A stretch of 64,000 nt of DNA from positions 12,232,001 through 12,296,000 of the forward strand of contig JAIVEN010000023.1 in the NCBI GenBank assembly GCA_026686845.1. The letters are read 5' to 3'. Positions 22,736-36,191 of the stretch are shown here, piece by piece. The first letter of the stretch is position 1. Every line of letters starts with the position of its first letter. The stretch comes from Adenanthera pavonina. Taxonomy: Eukaryota; Streptophyta; Magnoliopsida; Fabales; Fabaceae. Under the pieces are notes generated by a model. The model worked only from the letters and a program-made list of their open reading frames with translations, was not told the DNA's origin and did no database searches. The position numbers and the translations under genes are program-made.

Positions 22736-24024
22736 TTAATTCGAGATACTTACTGATAATTATTATTCAGGTGGAAAAACATAATATCCTGATAATTATT
22801 CATTATTTATATAAATCATTAGATATGAAGGCATTTTGAAAAATGATCATTATTACTGCGATAGAAAGTGACTAATTTATTGATTTCCAATACATACTAA
22901 GGAAAAATATACAGCAAGGTCAAAGAAAAAGATCCAACAAAAGACATAGCCCATAACAAATTAGAAGGTATTAATAATTTGTTGACTATCCATATATATA
23001 ATTGTTTTACCAATATATATATATAATTTCTGTCTGTGTGTGTTTTAATTCAATACTTTCAATGGAGTGTTAAAAGCAGAGAGGGAGTAAAATGGAGTGT
23101 TAAATGGAAACCTACAAACGCTCAAACTCAAAATGCCTGGGACCAGAAATCCACAACACTTTGAAAATGGGATAAAAAATGCACAATAATTGTACAATTG
23201 TGATCCTAAGGTGTTTGATCTTCGAATTTGGTGAGGCCTAGAGTGGGCCACCTCTTCAAGTTGTATTGTTCTTGGGTCCTTCTCGTCTGTTTTAATAGTT
23301 CAGACACTATCCACTGACTTCCTACCTATTTTCATCCACAAATTTCTTTTTCATTAGTTCGTTGAACAATTGGGGCGTAACAAATTGTTTTAAGAATATA
23401 TGTATAGCAAGATAAAACAAACTGATATAGAGATGTAAAAATATATAAATATTGAAACGTTAAAGATTCTATATGTTTTTGGAGTTGTAGATATGACACA
23501 TTTGTGTGTGAAAAGTTGATAGGCCTTAAACACCATAAAGTTAAGATATATGTAATCAAAAGGCATTAGTTCAAGTTTGACCCGGAGCTTATATTGGATA
23601 TCCTTTTTTTTTTGTGGTGTAATTTTTTTTAAGATATAATGTTCCTATATATCTTCCTTTTTAAATAAAATGGATTGGTAACGCAAAAAAAAAAAGTAAA
23701 AAAGGAATCAGAGATCAAACTAAGCCACCTAATTATCTAATGTCATCAACCCTCTATAATCTGAGGGAGGATCAGTAAAAAATCAAAAAATAACTATCAA
23801 GACTATGGGCCACTTTCACAAACCAATCCATGTCATTCCCTATAAACATTATAGAGAATGATGTTCCAATCTGTGGTACAAAGTCCTCTAATCTTCTTCG
23901 TTAAGTTCCAACGGTCATGTTGACCACATCCTTGGTGCCTATCACCACCTTATGAAAGCCGTCTCTCTTGTTAGTAAATTCGAGCTTCGTCATCAAACCC
24001 TTTTATCTCTCAGACTATAAAAAA

Positions 24025-24235
24025 TAAAAATATTATATGTCAATTAAATTGAAAAGCATGTATAAAAGCCATGTGACATTATATTTTATATCTTTGTCAT
24101 TTCCCTTTCACGATCATCATAGCCACATAAATTTTAGATATTATTTCAATTATTTTAATTTGTTGTAGAAAAAAAATTAGATTAGTATGAAAAAATTCAT
24201 ACCTTACACAGTTTTTTTTTCTTTTTTATTTGATC
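24025..24235. repeat. Direct repeat copy 2
   Basis: Same order of blocks as 22515-22735: a GTCAATTAAATTGAAAAG-like start, GCCATGTGACATTATAT, TCATCATAGCCACATAAATT, then GTATGAAAAAATTC. Orientation is direct and the spacing is 1.5 kb. Confidence 0.7.
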
Positions 24236-25965
24236 TGCCATAGATCCAGAGCAAACAAGGAAACAGCTCTTGCGAAACACTCTGCGAGGAGAAAGATGAA
24301 AGATAGATGACAAGTTTTTGGTGAAAGAAAGATCTTTTACTTTAAACCACCATTTTGAAGAAAAGTCAAGGGTGTTTCCTTTTTTTCATATAACTAGATG
24401 GTTTTTAGTAATACCAGCTCAAATTTAAACACTTTCTAGCCTGATTGAGATAGCTCTCCCAACATTATTTTTTATTATTCATAAGTTCAATTTTTCAACC
24501 TTATTTAAGAAGAATCAAACCTTCTACTAAATCTAACTATCATTAGTATTCAATGGACTTTCCTTTTTTGAATGAAATTGAATCATGTCCCAAATAATTT
24601 TAAGTTTGACTTTTTTTAAGGAATAAGGGTATCCTCCAGCTAATAGTCGAAAGTTAATCCCTTCAAGATATAAAAATTATCAAATTCGATTTATCTACAC
24701 ATAACCAAAAAATTAAATCTAAAATAATATATTTTAGGAACTCAATTATTTATCAATTGTACTAATCTTAAAATTTCTTGGTTAAGTTTAACTAGTGTTT
24801 TTTACTAAAGCCCTAATGAATAGGGGGCGTAGCCGAAACAAGTAGAGGAATCCGGCCACTTGTCACACACCAAGCAGGTGCAGTTTCTTCCACCCAGTTT
24901 TTTTTTTTTTGTATTTTCGATCATTTCATAATTAGTTTGAATTACTTATCCCTAATAAATTGACATCCATCTACAAAACTTTAATTTGTTGCAATGTCAT
25001 TATTGATTCCATGACTTGTTCATACACTTGTCCATTGCAGTAAGCATGTGAAAAAAAGTTTTAGTATAATTTTTTGTCCACGACTTTCGCCCCTTAATCA
25101 AGTGATGATATGAATATATTAAGGGAAGAATTTTTGGATCGAAAACAGAAACTATAAAAAGGGAATTTAATTATTTTTTCTTTTAGCCAATTTTGTTCAG
25201 TATTGAAATCAGTTCGATTGATTTTAATGAAAATTTTCACTTGAGTGGATTGTCACAAAGAATTCTAATTTACCTGTAATACATATATGATGTTTAAAAT
25301 TACAATTAATTATTTTATAACCACCAATATGTAATAATACAATAATACAATTAATATTGTCTAAAACTCAATCCATCTTTTTTTTGGTCATGTTAGTTAA
25401 AATTTGGTCTTGTAACTCAGTCCATCTTAATTGATAAAAAAATTTATGTTATTTGATTTCGTTTCATTCGACTAAAATATAAAAAGAGAAAACATAAATC
25501 AACAACTAAGCGGGCTTGATTTATATGCACAAGTTAAATTTTGATTTAAATTTATTTACTTTGGTTTAATTCAATTCTGTTTGATATTACTATTTGGCGT
25601 TGGCTATATTGAATGTCTTCAACAACAACAGAAAAAAAAAAGCAGAGAAGAAATGACCCTGACCAACTTTTACCAGAAAAAAGTTCCTACTTCTAAGACT
25701 CAGTTTTCAAACTTGACGTCTCTGAATATAATCAATATATAATCCCATACGTCGGTTAACATGAGTTCGGGTTAAAAAAAAATGATAATATATTAATATT
25801 TGTAAAATGTAGATCTAATATTAAAAATTAAAAAAATAGAAAATATTTATAATGTTAAAAGTAAATATCTGTTTTGTTATGTACAAAGACAAACGTCATA
25901 TAAATTAAATTATTTTGATGTACGAGTTTTTTATCAAACAAATATCAACATGTTCTTTCAGCAAA

Positions 25966-25996
<31 letters not shown>

Positions 25997-27083
25997 TTAG
26001 AGAACGAAAGAACCACTAAATTATTTTTTTAAGACATGATAAACAAAAAGGGTTGAAAAACTACTGGTCGAAAAAGTAAGTGATCCATTGGACTAAAAAG
26101 TGATGGCCCAATCGATACAAGTTAAATAACCAACCATTCTATGCCCATACCATAAATAACCAACCACTTGACAAAGGAATGCCATACAGTTTCTTTTTTT
26201 TTTTTTTGTGTAAGTCACGTAACCCAACTTTTATATATAACATAAAAAGTTTAATAAGTGGCACCTTCATGAGTCATGAATAATACACCTTTTTTTCTGA
26301 AACTCAATGCAATGCATATGGCCCACGCTAATTGTTAGTTATAATGCTAAAAATAAAAGTGGGTTTATGCTCTTTACACATGACATTATGCATAAAGAGT
26401 AAGTGTGATTGCCAGTAGAGGACAAATTGCAAACTGAATGAGAAGTCGTAGAAATTTGTTTTGTGAAGGAAATTAAAGAAAATTGTAGGGAAAATACGGA
26501 ATAATGCGACAAAATATTGTTGAATCTATGAAAAATATAGTGGTAGGGTGGTCACAGACTTGTATCATTTGTAGTTTCATCCCGCACCAACAATACAATG
26601 AAAAAAGAAAGTAAAGGCAAATTAAGTAGACTAGATAGAAATACATGTTAATTATAAATACAGGTTCATTATTTTAGTTGATACGAGCAGATTTCATGGC
26701 CCATGCCTTGAGATTCTCCACGGTGATTGGCTCAGTACCGTTGTTGAACACAAACAAGTGAGCTCCATCCCCTACGGCCAACTCTGGATAAACCCTTGAC
26801 AATATGTTTGTTTTCCCTCCTGCTCCGAAACTTTCCACCACCGACTGATCAATCTGCCCATTCAGTTTCAAAATTCAGTCCTTCCAACTTTATTATATAA
26901 TGACTGGTAGACATATATATATATATATAAACAAAAAGGATGGAGCTATTGGGTGCATACCAAACTTCTAAGAGAAAGCTTCTTATCCGCTAAATCCACG
27001 TCCACAAAGCCAGCAAATGATGGTTTGTACACGTGACTCTTCAAAGTGGAACTGTTGAGAAACAACGACAATAAAACCTAGTT

Positions 27084-27087
<4 letters not shown>

Positions 27088-27118
<31 letters not shown>

Positions 27119-27137
27119 TATATATATATATATATAA
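27088..27137. repeat. (GA)n(TA)n microsatellite in an invertase intron
   Basis: GA repeats to about 27116, then TA repeats. Another TA run lies at about 26912-26929 in the next intron, and one at 29031-29056 in intron 1. Confidence 0.9.
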
Positions 27138-28726
27138 TATATCAGAGGACCAAAATTAATTTAAAGTCGTCACCCATTTTAGACAAACCTCGAGGCATCA
27201 GAGCATAGGAGAACCACATGCTTATTTGGAGATTTGAAAATCCTGAAAAACACAGGAGTAAACTCTTCCAGCTTTTGAGAAGCCAACGTGAGAAGCCCAA
27301 ATGGTCCAACCCCACCTTCAACCTTTGACCCCTTTAGAGCACACAGATCCTGTGCGTTCACCCACCTAGGATTAAATGCCTCTGCCTTGTCCAAACTTGA
27401 ACAAGAGAACGTAACTTCCACATCAGCCTGCAGCGTGCAGTACCATTCTCAGAATACATCACCGTAAAGGTCACTCAGATTATTAGTCTTTTCTGCATGT
27501 TAAACTAACTGACCTGGGCAGCTGTAATTCCTTTTACTTCCGCATAGTCTCCCTTTTGAAGCCTCTTATTGCTCATCTGAACTTCTTCCCCTCTAAGAGT
27601 ATTCAATTCTTCCACCGGCCATTGGACCAATTGTTTCCCATTTGAATCAAGCCACACTGTTCTTGGGATTCCCTGAAACAACACATGTATATATATGTAA
27701 ACTTAGGCAATGATCGATGTGGAGATCAATTAAAGATCATTCAAATATTTATAATACTATATATAATGCCAACCTGAATTCCTGCCCATCCTTTTCTGAC
27801 ATCATCAATCCTAGAATCAGACTCGTTTGCCCAGCCCCACAGGACCCTTCGTTTCTTGATGGGATCGAAGAATGACTTGGAAGCATAAAAGTTACCGTAG
27901 TCATATCTGAGGCCACTCCAACCATCCTCCGAAGTGTTATTCGGGATATACCTATCCTCGTCCGGGATATACTTTCCAATTGTGTAGTACTCAAACCTCG
28001 TCATGTCAAGGCTATTCTTCAACACGTGCTTCACATTTTTCCCAACCACCGATATGTCCAACCCTTGTTTCCCTTTCAAAGAAACCGGGTAGAAGTCGGG
28101 GCACTCCACATACCCGTGGATGCTGAAGAATGGATTGGGTGTTTGGCCTTAACCCACTTCACGAAGTCCCTGCTTCTATACAAAAGAGCTATTCCTCTGT
28201 GCCCCCTTCTCCCACCCACCAGGATCCTCCAGTGCCCGTCGACCCTGCTCCACCACGCCGTTGTCGGGTCACGGAATGCGCTGCCGTTCACACCATGGTC
28301 CGCAATCACGATCGGATTGATGGAGTCGGGCTTTATCCATTTCCTGAGATATGGGTCGGATACATTCGCGGGTACTGCATAGCATTGGACCTGCGTTTGG
28401 TTTTCATCTACGACTCCAGTGTAGAGGATTACGGGTCCTTTGCCCGGGACAACGGTGGCTGAACCGGACCAACACCCATACTTGTCAAAGGGTTTGGAGG
28501 GGTAAATGGCCGGTTCAAGAACTTCCCAATTGATAAGGTCCTTTGATACAGAGTGGGCCCACACTATGTTTCCCCACACTGCTCCTTTGGGGTTGTACTG
28601 GTAGAATAGGTGGTAGTATCCATTGTAATACATAGGTCCTGTTGCGGCATGCAACACTGAATATCAGAAAACACAAAACAAGGGAATATGAAACTGCAGG
28701 TTGGGAAGAAAGAATGGAAGACTCAC

Positions 28727-28735
28727 CATTTGGAT
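28727..28735 (-). other. Invertase mini-exon 2 (9 bp)
   Basis: Reads ATCCAAATG on the minus strand, between a CAG acceptor and a GTGAGT donor. With one base from exon 1 and two from exon 3 it encodes D-P-N-G, carrying the catalytic nucleophile Asp. This is the known plant invertase mini-exon, one of the shortest functional exons in plants. Confidence 0.93.
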
Positions 28736-29030
28736 CTGCATGTGACGAATTCGTCCATTACGCCAATTTGAACACATTGAAGGATGGGAATACGAAGAGA
28801 GTTAGAACCATTCTCAAAGATATATAAAAAGCTAGAAAGATGCTGGAGTTATTATCTATTTGATTTGACCAATCATCTTTATTAACTGATTAATTACGAG
28901 GTTATTATTAAAATATAGGAGTACCCAGAAGATTTTAAGTCTGCATTCCACTTTGTACCAGTTTTGATGATGATGTTACGGCCAATGTTAGGACAGCAAG
29001 CAGTTCTTATAACTTTTGATGATGGGGCTA

Positions 29031-29063
<33 letters not shown>

Positions 29064-31040
29064 TACCGGTTGAAGTTTGTGAATGAACTTAATCTCACAT
29101 TCGGAGCAATGCATAGAAAAAGTTGATGATACTTCAGTTTTTTACCATATCTCAGGTCCATGGGCCCCATCAACATTTGCAAATGTTGATTCTGGCTGCT
29201 TGTTAAATTGAGATGGCATGGGCCATTGTCGTGTCAAAGCAAATATTGAATTATATAGTAAAGGACATGGTAAAAGAGACCAACAAAAACGAACAGTGGC
29301 CACTAGGCTGGTCATTTTCATCCCACTATCCCCTACCTTTAAATCGTGGAAGCTGCATGTGGAGTTCAAAATCACCAACAAGTTGGATTTCAATTTTTAG
29401 CGCGAAAAAGCAGGAAGAAGAAAAAGGTGATAATATGCACTGAGAAAGTACAGTATCCCGAGTCGATGTAAGATAACCTGAGTTATCCTATTGGGATGAC
29501 ATAGTTGTAGTTGAGAGAGGTAACCACAGTAACCTCTTTGTGTTCTTTTTGGGTATTTCAACATCAAGAACCTGACCATGTGTCGCAACTCCAATATGAC
29601 AATGTTACGTTGTCATCATCTTAGATTCTCCAGTAAGTCTGATAGCACTATAATGCCCACATACAGATTTCAAAGACGTACGCAAAATAATTCGATAGGA
29701 ACATAAAAGGAAAAGCATTCCCCACTTCTAAATACACATATTCAACTATTAAAATAGATAGCGGAAAAGAACCAAAGTATATATCATGCTTCTCAAATTT
29801 ACTCTGCACTTAGACATCGTGGCTTATCCTAAGCTGGATCTCCAATAGAAGAGTTCCGCATGCATGGCTTCCGATATCAATTGTACACCCATGCATAAGA
29901 GCTTAATAAACTTAGATCACACACACACACACACAAACAAACACATATATTTCCATCAATGTTTTTGTGTTCTTTCACCACTAAGCAAAATCATTTTATG
30001 CCTAACCGTGTCAAGGAACAAGCTGTTTGGGCTATAATTATTTAAGGTACACGCAATCGAGTTACCAAACTTGTTCATAATATATTACCCCAAAGACACG
30101 AACAGAGAGAGAAAAAAATTATCTAACTTGCATGCCTCTTACTAGAATGAGCTCAAAGACTATCTTGTTTTTATCAAACCAAGAATGAGGAGATGAGGAA
30201 AAGAAAAGAAAAGAAAAGCTGGTATTTCACGTTTTTATGGAAATTCGGTTCACACATTGCTGCCGCCATGGAAATCGGCATTATCAGACCAAGGACGAGA
30301 TTAAAATTGAAAGAAATCAACATATGTTGTCGCCTGCAGTTTTTTGTCTTAGATATATATATATCTCCCGCCCTCCCTCTGTTTATATATGATACTACGA
30401 CCAACATTCAGTCACCATTCCAAATAGAGATGATAAAGAGAAACCACTCTAATATATGATAAATATTGATTCATATATACACCAACAAAAGATCAGATTA
30501 AAAAGAAAAAAACTCAAAATCCTATATATCCATGATAGTAGAGAAAATATTCAAAGCGATATTTAATTAATACGTGGGATCCCAATTTTTACAACGAATT
30601 AAAAAAATTAATTATGAAAATTTAAATTTGACATATACAAAACCATACTCATGCCATAAATTATAAAATTTTAATAAATATAATTTTAGAAACACTAGAT
30701 AAATTTAATTTTTGATACGCCCAAAAGGCTGTGTAAATAATTAAGAATGTTACCGTTGATCCAGTGCTTGGGAGGTTGAAAGTGGTAGCCGGTTCTGCGA
30801 AGTGGATTCAGTTGAGTGGCTGAAAGGGATTGAAGATGTGGGAGTATATCATGAAACGCTTCAACCGCATTGTTATTAATCAGGAAAAGGAGGCAAATTA
30901 ACGAAGAAACTATGAGACACTTTGGGAGACTCATTGTAGAAGATGGAGTTTTGATGAAGGAATGGGGGCGAGAGGGAGGGTGGTTCGAGCGAAGGAAATG
31001 AGAAACTAATGAGGAAGAGAGGTATAGGGCATGGAGGTTA

Positions 31041-31048
31041 CTTATATA
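31041..31048 (-). promoter_or_regulatory. TATA box of the invertase gene
   Basis: TATATAAG on the minus strand, 107 bp before the ATG at 30934. It favours the start at 30934 (true signal peptide) over an in-frame ATG at 31069, which would lie upstream of the TATA box. Confidence 0.65.
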
Positions 31049-31324
31049 GAAGGGAGGGGAGGGTTTCATAAAATTAAGGTATCACACAACTCAACTTCTG
31101 GGATCACTTCGTACTTCCTAGTGTTAATTGATTCCTTGGGCGGTTCTTGAGGCAATTTTTTTTTTAATTTTTCTAAAGCCAAATAAACATGGGAGAAATC
31201 ACGTACACCCTTCAAGTCTTAGTTGGTTTATCCAGAAAATAGTTTAAAAATAACGACAGGAATTGTATATATGGATAACTAGCTCAAAAAATGTATGCAT
31301 ATTCGACTCACATATTAATTTACT

Positions 31325-31560
31325 TTTTAGGGCATGTTTGGTTTTTAGTTAGTTAAAATAAAATTTAGATAGAATTAGTTTTAGAATATGATTATGGTAA
31401 AAATTGATTTTTGGTTAACGTGTTTATATTTGGATGATTTTTTTAAAAATTGGTTTTGATAAAAGTGATTATGTTTAGATAATTTTAATTAAAAGTGCTT
31501 TTACTGTAATAATTTTTCTTAAATTTGAACTTAAACTCTATCTCATAATTAATTTAATTT
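31325..31560. mobile_element. hAT-like MITE fragment
   Basis: Starts GGGCATGTTTGGTTTTTAG and contains TGTTTATATTTGGATGATTT. It resembles the inverted sequence of the element at 55263-55766. Its right end is not defined. Confidence 0.45.
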
Positions 31561-33054
31561 TCTTGGACTAAAATTTAATTTGTATTTGTTTAATTGGAAA
31601 TATAATCTATCTGATATAAGATTTTCTTGTAGGTTACAGTCTATGAAAATTAAAATTTTGAAGGGACATTTTGATCAATAGATAAGAGAAATTTTATGAA
31701 AATTTTATTTTTCTATTTTTCTCATTTTTATTGATCCATTTTTATCAGACTTTAAAATAAATATAAATGGGAACAAAGAAACAGCACGTATAAGCATGTC
31801 CAAATCTAGTTATGCTAAAACTTTGTTTTGGCTTGAAAATGATTATTCAATGGGAGCTAAAAAATGAGCCAAATACATCTTTAATGCATCAAACCAAGTT
31901 TGCTACTCCAAACTTGGTTACCAGTGTGTTGCCAAACGAGCACTTGGTATTACTCCCAAACATTGAACGTTAACCCTAGTTTGGCCCCAAAAAAGTAAAT
32001 CAACCAGAGGAGAGAGAGGAAATACAAACTTCAAATACAAATAATTTACCAAGAATTTTGGCACATTAATTCTAGCTCTCCTTCAATATATATGTGAGTG
32101 TATGGGACAAAAGTTAAAAGAAATACTATCAAAATTAAGCATCATAACCACCTTATATTGGCGCGTAGGTGCTCTTGTATGCTTAAGTAAGTGGTTGATT
32201 GTTAAATTCTCAATTTTTATGTATAAAGTAGATTTAGTTAATAGAAAAGACACTTTAATATCAGTATTTTAAGAGAGATTAGTCATCATTAATGGGTATT
32301 ATTAATTCATGATAATAAAAATTAGTCTAGTTGATGAGGATTTGACTAGTCACACTCCAAACACACACACACATATATGCTTAGCTTATCAAAATATAAA
32401 TGCCAATTATAATAGTGAGTTGGGCTTCAAAAATTTACATGAGCTAGTTAGACCTATAACTTTAAAACACACTTACAAAAGCTGTCTTTTACATCAATAA
32501 TGAAATTCAAACTAACACCCTTGTAAGTAAGGTGTGGATCACTCATCATCAACTTGACCAATCTTAGTTGACAGTTTTTTTATATTTTTGTAACATGATT
32601 TAGTGATGTGAAATCCAAAAATAAAGTTATATGAGAAAACTGCTAAACTATGGAATTAAATATACATTTTATAATAACGTCATTTTTAATCCAGAATAGA
32701 AATTTCTTTATATGTTATCCCTGAAGACGATTTGGCTAGGAATTCTAATTGGTGTCTATATATTTTTCCAAAAGAAAAAGAAGAAACGTGATAGATATTC
32801 CCCCCTTCTCCATCAGTGGGTATAAGCTTCTATTCATTATTTCTTCAAGTAACCATGCATCCCACCTTTTGATGCGGTTATTGTTGGGAGCTAAAAAACG
32901 TTAAGTATCCTATTTCCTTTTTAAGTCTCCATTCTAATTTCAACAAATAATATTACTAGTTAATTAGGAATTCTAAAGGAACCTAACAATAGGCTACAAG
33001 AAAAAACAAACAAACAATCAAAAGTGAAAGTATATACCACAAATTGCTATATAC

Positions 33055-33318
33055 CCCCCTCATTTTATCTGTTATTTTAAATAATTTTAAATGTCTCAAT
33101 TTATTTATTATTTACATTACTAATAAAGTATTAATTATATTTTTATTATTTTATCTTTAATTAAAAACAATGATATGTGGAGTACAAATCATCTTTCAGT
33201 ATTTAAGTCAGGAATATTTTGATAAAATAATATTAAATTTTACTATAATTTAGCCTATTTAATAATTTTATTGGCTTGTGTGAAAAATTTAAAATAACAA
33301 ATAAAATGGAACAGAGGA
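33055..33318. mobile_element. MITE with ~28-bp terminal inverted repeats
   Basis: Left end CCCCTCATTTTATCTGTTATTTTAAA. The right end reversed reads CCTCTGTTCCATTTTATTTGTTATTTTAAA. Non-coding and about 260 bp. Confidence 0.65.
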
Positions 33319-34497
33319 ATATTATCATCAGTTTTGAATACAAGGAATAAATACCTACTTTACACAAATTAATGAAAATAATTAATTAAAAGTTGTCAGG
33401 AATTAGAATCATTAAATTTGTCACAAATGAAATTATTTTCCAAAAATATGCCTAAAACTCATATCATGAAATTATTTTTCAAAAATTTTCCAAAAGTATA
33501 TTTTTTTCTCTCATATGTAATTAATAAGAGGTACTCCCTTTGATCCAAAACATAAATCATATTTGACTAATGGCACAGGAACCAAGAAATGTAGTTTTAC
33601 TCATTAAATCTACCAAAAGATATATTATTTTCTAATAGCACTCTTATTTAATGCATTGTGTTTAAAATCTATTATCTCTCCTTATTTAATTGCAGATAAT
33701 GGTAAAATAGGAAAAAAATATTTAATACATTATAAATTACCAAATGAAACTTATATTTTAAATCAAACTAAACTTTTGAATATGACTTATATTTTGAACA
33801 AAAAAAATAGTATAAAAAAATTTAAATGCACCCACCAATTCACATATATATCTTGTATTTTGGACCAATATAGGTGTTTCCAAAATTCTTTATATTCGAG
33901 GGATTATATATATATATACACACACACTATATATATGGAGGCAAAGAGCTGTAAAAATATGGAGGGTGTACCTGAAAATCAAGAAGGGTCTGGAAAGCAA
34001 CATGTGTCATGTGGAGAGAGCGTAGAAAGTGAATAGCAACTGGAACGGTAAAAAGAAAAAACACAAAAAAAAAAAAGGAGAAAAGAGTGAGAAACAATAT
34101 TTTGTTAGTATGTTGGAAGCAGGCAGGTGGGGTATGACGGTGTGCCCACTATCAAAATTGAATTGCACACAATCGTACTAACCAAGGAAACCAAATAATA
34201 TTCATAAACTGTCCTTTTTTCCTCAGTCGCATATACAACTCATCACATGCACACCCCTCACAATTATCCCACACACCACCACTTTTTATGCCTTTTCCTA
34301 GTTTAGCTTTTAATTACTTTGAGGCCTTATTTGGGTGTGATGCTAGAAATGGCATTTAATTTGAATTAGAGTCAACTAATTCCAAACCTTTTTCTTTTGA
34401 TCCATCTTTTAGAATTAAAATTTCAATTCCATATCCCTATATATACCTCAATTCTCTATGTAACTGAAAAATTAATTACTAAAATTTAATACTTAAA

Positions 34498-34524
34498 AAT
34501 TATTATTATTATTATTATTATTAT
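34498..34524. repeat. (ATT)n microsatellite
   Basis: About nine perfect trinucleotide units. Confidence 0.9.
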
Positions 34525-36191
34525 GGTTGCTGTTGCCATATTATTATTATTGTATCAGTTGTTGCTACCCCTGTATATATGGACATTGGGTGTATATGTC
34601 TACATAACAATTGGGTGTATAGTATATGTACATGGGGCGCATTAGAATTATTTTAGAGTTTTTTAATTGAAAATACATGTGTGTGTACGTATAACTTCCT
34701 AATAATAACACGACATATTGTATGACTTTTTTGCTTTAACTCCTAATTAAATCATCCGCTTGTGTGTCATCTTATATATTATTGAAAATATATAAATTTA
34801 TCATGTGTAGATTAGAAATTTATATATATATATATAAGGGATTAAAAGAATATAAAGTCTAATTATTTTTAGGATCAGATCACACAAGATTTTAATTAGT
34901 TCACTTAATTTCTTCATGCATGCATGAACAGGTGACCATTAATATTACATTGACGTTTGTTTGTCCTAACTGTTTTAATGAACAACAACTGTGGTCGCAT
35001 TGTGTGTTAATTTAATGTACAAACATGAATGAGGATATATTGGACGCGCCAAAAAAAACTGCTCGAGTCCTTTTCTCCTTTTTCCAGTTATGGCAATACA
35101 CAGAGTTAATGGAAGATGAGGGAGAAAGGAGATAGAATTGTATATGAGGATGCAAATATGAGTAGTTGGGCAATTATAACATGTTAAAGGCAGGTTGGTT
35201 CATTCATAGTTGTAGCCACATAGAACTCAACCCAGCATTAGTTGCAGACAGTGACATACAGCCACACCCAAATTTACACCACCTTATATTACAGCCTAAC
35301 TTCTGCTCAAACACAGATCCAGTACTTTCCATAATATACATTCAAAAAAATTAGCTAAGGCATCCGTTCGAGCATATTATTTGGTTCTACCAGACTTGAT
35401 TGATTCCACCAAAGGAATAACGCATGTGCCAATATAAATTAATCGTGCAACTTTTGAATATGCAAGTTGCACTTTTATATTTTTTTGATTTCCAACCAAT
35501 GACGAAAAATCAAAGTTAGAGAAAAAAAATCAAAATAGTGTTTTTCAATTAATTTTGTCAACTTTTTTTTTTTAGGGTTCTTGGGACGTTTAAGAATATG
35601 GTGAAGCAAGTGGTGAGTAGTGGAAGACTACTCTAGACTATGAGCTACACCTTTCTTCCACATTTTGTGAACTATTCCTAATTTTGTGGTATGTGGGGGA
35701 ATTTAGATGAACGAGAAAGGTTGGGAAGATTTGGCCATTGCTTCCCCGACTTACCTAACAAATTGCCCACAGGAGTGGTGGACACAAGTAAGTAATTTTT
35801 CATCCATTTCTGTTTTCGCAAGATCAAGTTTAGCTTTGGACTACTCACATGGTCAAATCAAGCGTGCTGCTTTGCCCAAAACTCATGGTTATGCTGATTT
35901 GATTTGATGGCATACGTAATGACATTAATTAATTATTATCAAATGCCTGATTAATTAAAACCTGAATTAATAACCCGATCCCATATGACTAACTCTTGTG
36001 TGGATTTCAATATTTACTGCAGACTAAAACAATGGAGAGCAGCACCATATGAATATATAAATATTGCATATGTCAGCTAACTCTATTATGTATCATAATA
36101 GGCTGAATCCACCAACATGTAAGTTGACTTTCTTCTTACTCCCTTCCCCTAAAGTTCACATCACAATAAACATGTTCTCCAGCTTTGACAG

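Larger units (their letters stand above)
22326..26673. other. Intergenic, dioxygenase promoter side to invertase 3' end
   Basis: About 4.3 kb of AT-rich DNA without a convincing gene. It holds a dispersed direct repeat (22515-22735 and 24025-24235) and (TA)n at 25974-25998. A less AT-rich stretch at about 23690-24000 has no reading frame I recognise. Confidence 0.5.
26674..30934 (-). pseudogene. Cell-wall invertase (GH32 beta-fructofuranosidase), 7 exons, one frameshift
   Basis: Minus-strand exons: 30934-30754, 28735-28727 (9-bp mini-exon), 28638-27774, 27672-27514, 27427-27189, 27051-26961, 26853-26674. All are GT-AG and seven exons is the usual plant acid invertase plan. A signal peptide opens the protein (MSLPKCLIVSSLICLLFLI). 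The nucleophile motif WINDPNG, FRDP and the WECPDF region are all present. Proline rather than valine in ECPDF marks the apoplastic class, which splits sucrose outside the cell. One G is missing between 28105 and 28106, exactly between W and E of WECPDF. The frame then reads 14 more codons or fewer to a stop at 28076, leaving about 250 aa instead of about 574. Phases of all seven exons agree only if that base is restored. Everything else is intact, so this is either a very young null allele or a base-call error. Confidence 0.88.
31070..36191. other. Intergenic, invertase promoter side to copia element 2
   Basis: About 5 kb of AT-rich DNA. It holds a hAT-like repeat near 31325-31560, a MITE at 33055-33318, a Stowaway-like left end near 33537 and an (ATT)n run at 34498-34524. 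The open frame at 35707-35907 matches nothing I know. Confidence 0.45.

Noticed and set aside
30695..31069. Earlier in-frame ATG of the invertase at 31069.
   Set aside because: It lies upstream of the TATA box at 31041-31048, and the ATG at 30934 starts a standard signal peptide.
35707..35907. 66-codon open frame beginning MNEKGWEDLAIASP.
   Set aside because: Short, no recognisable motif, no splice context or neighbours supporting a gene.
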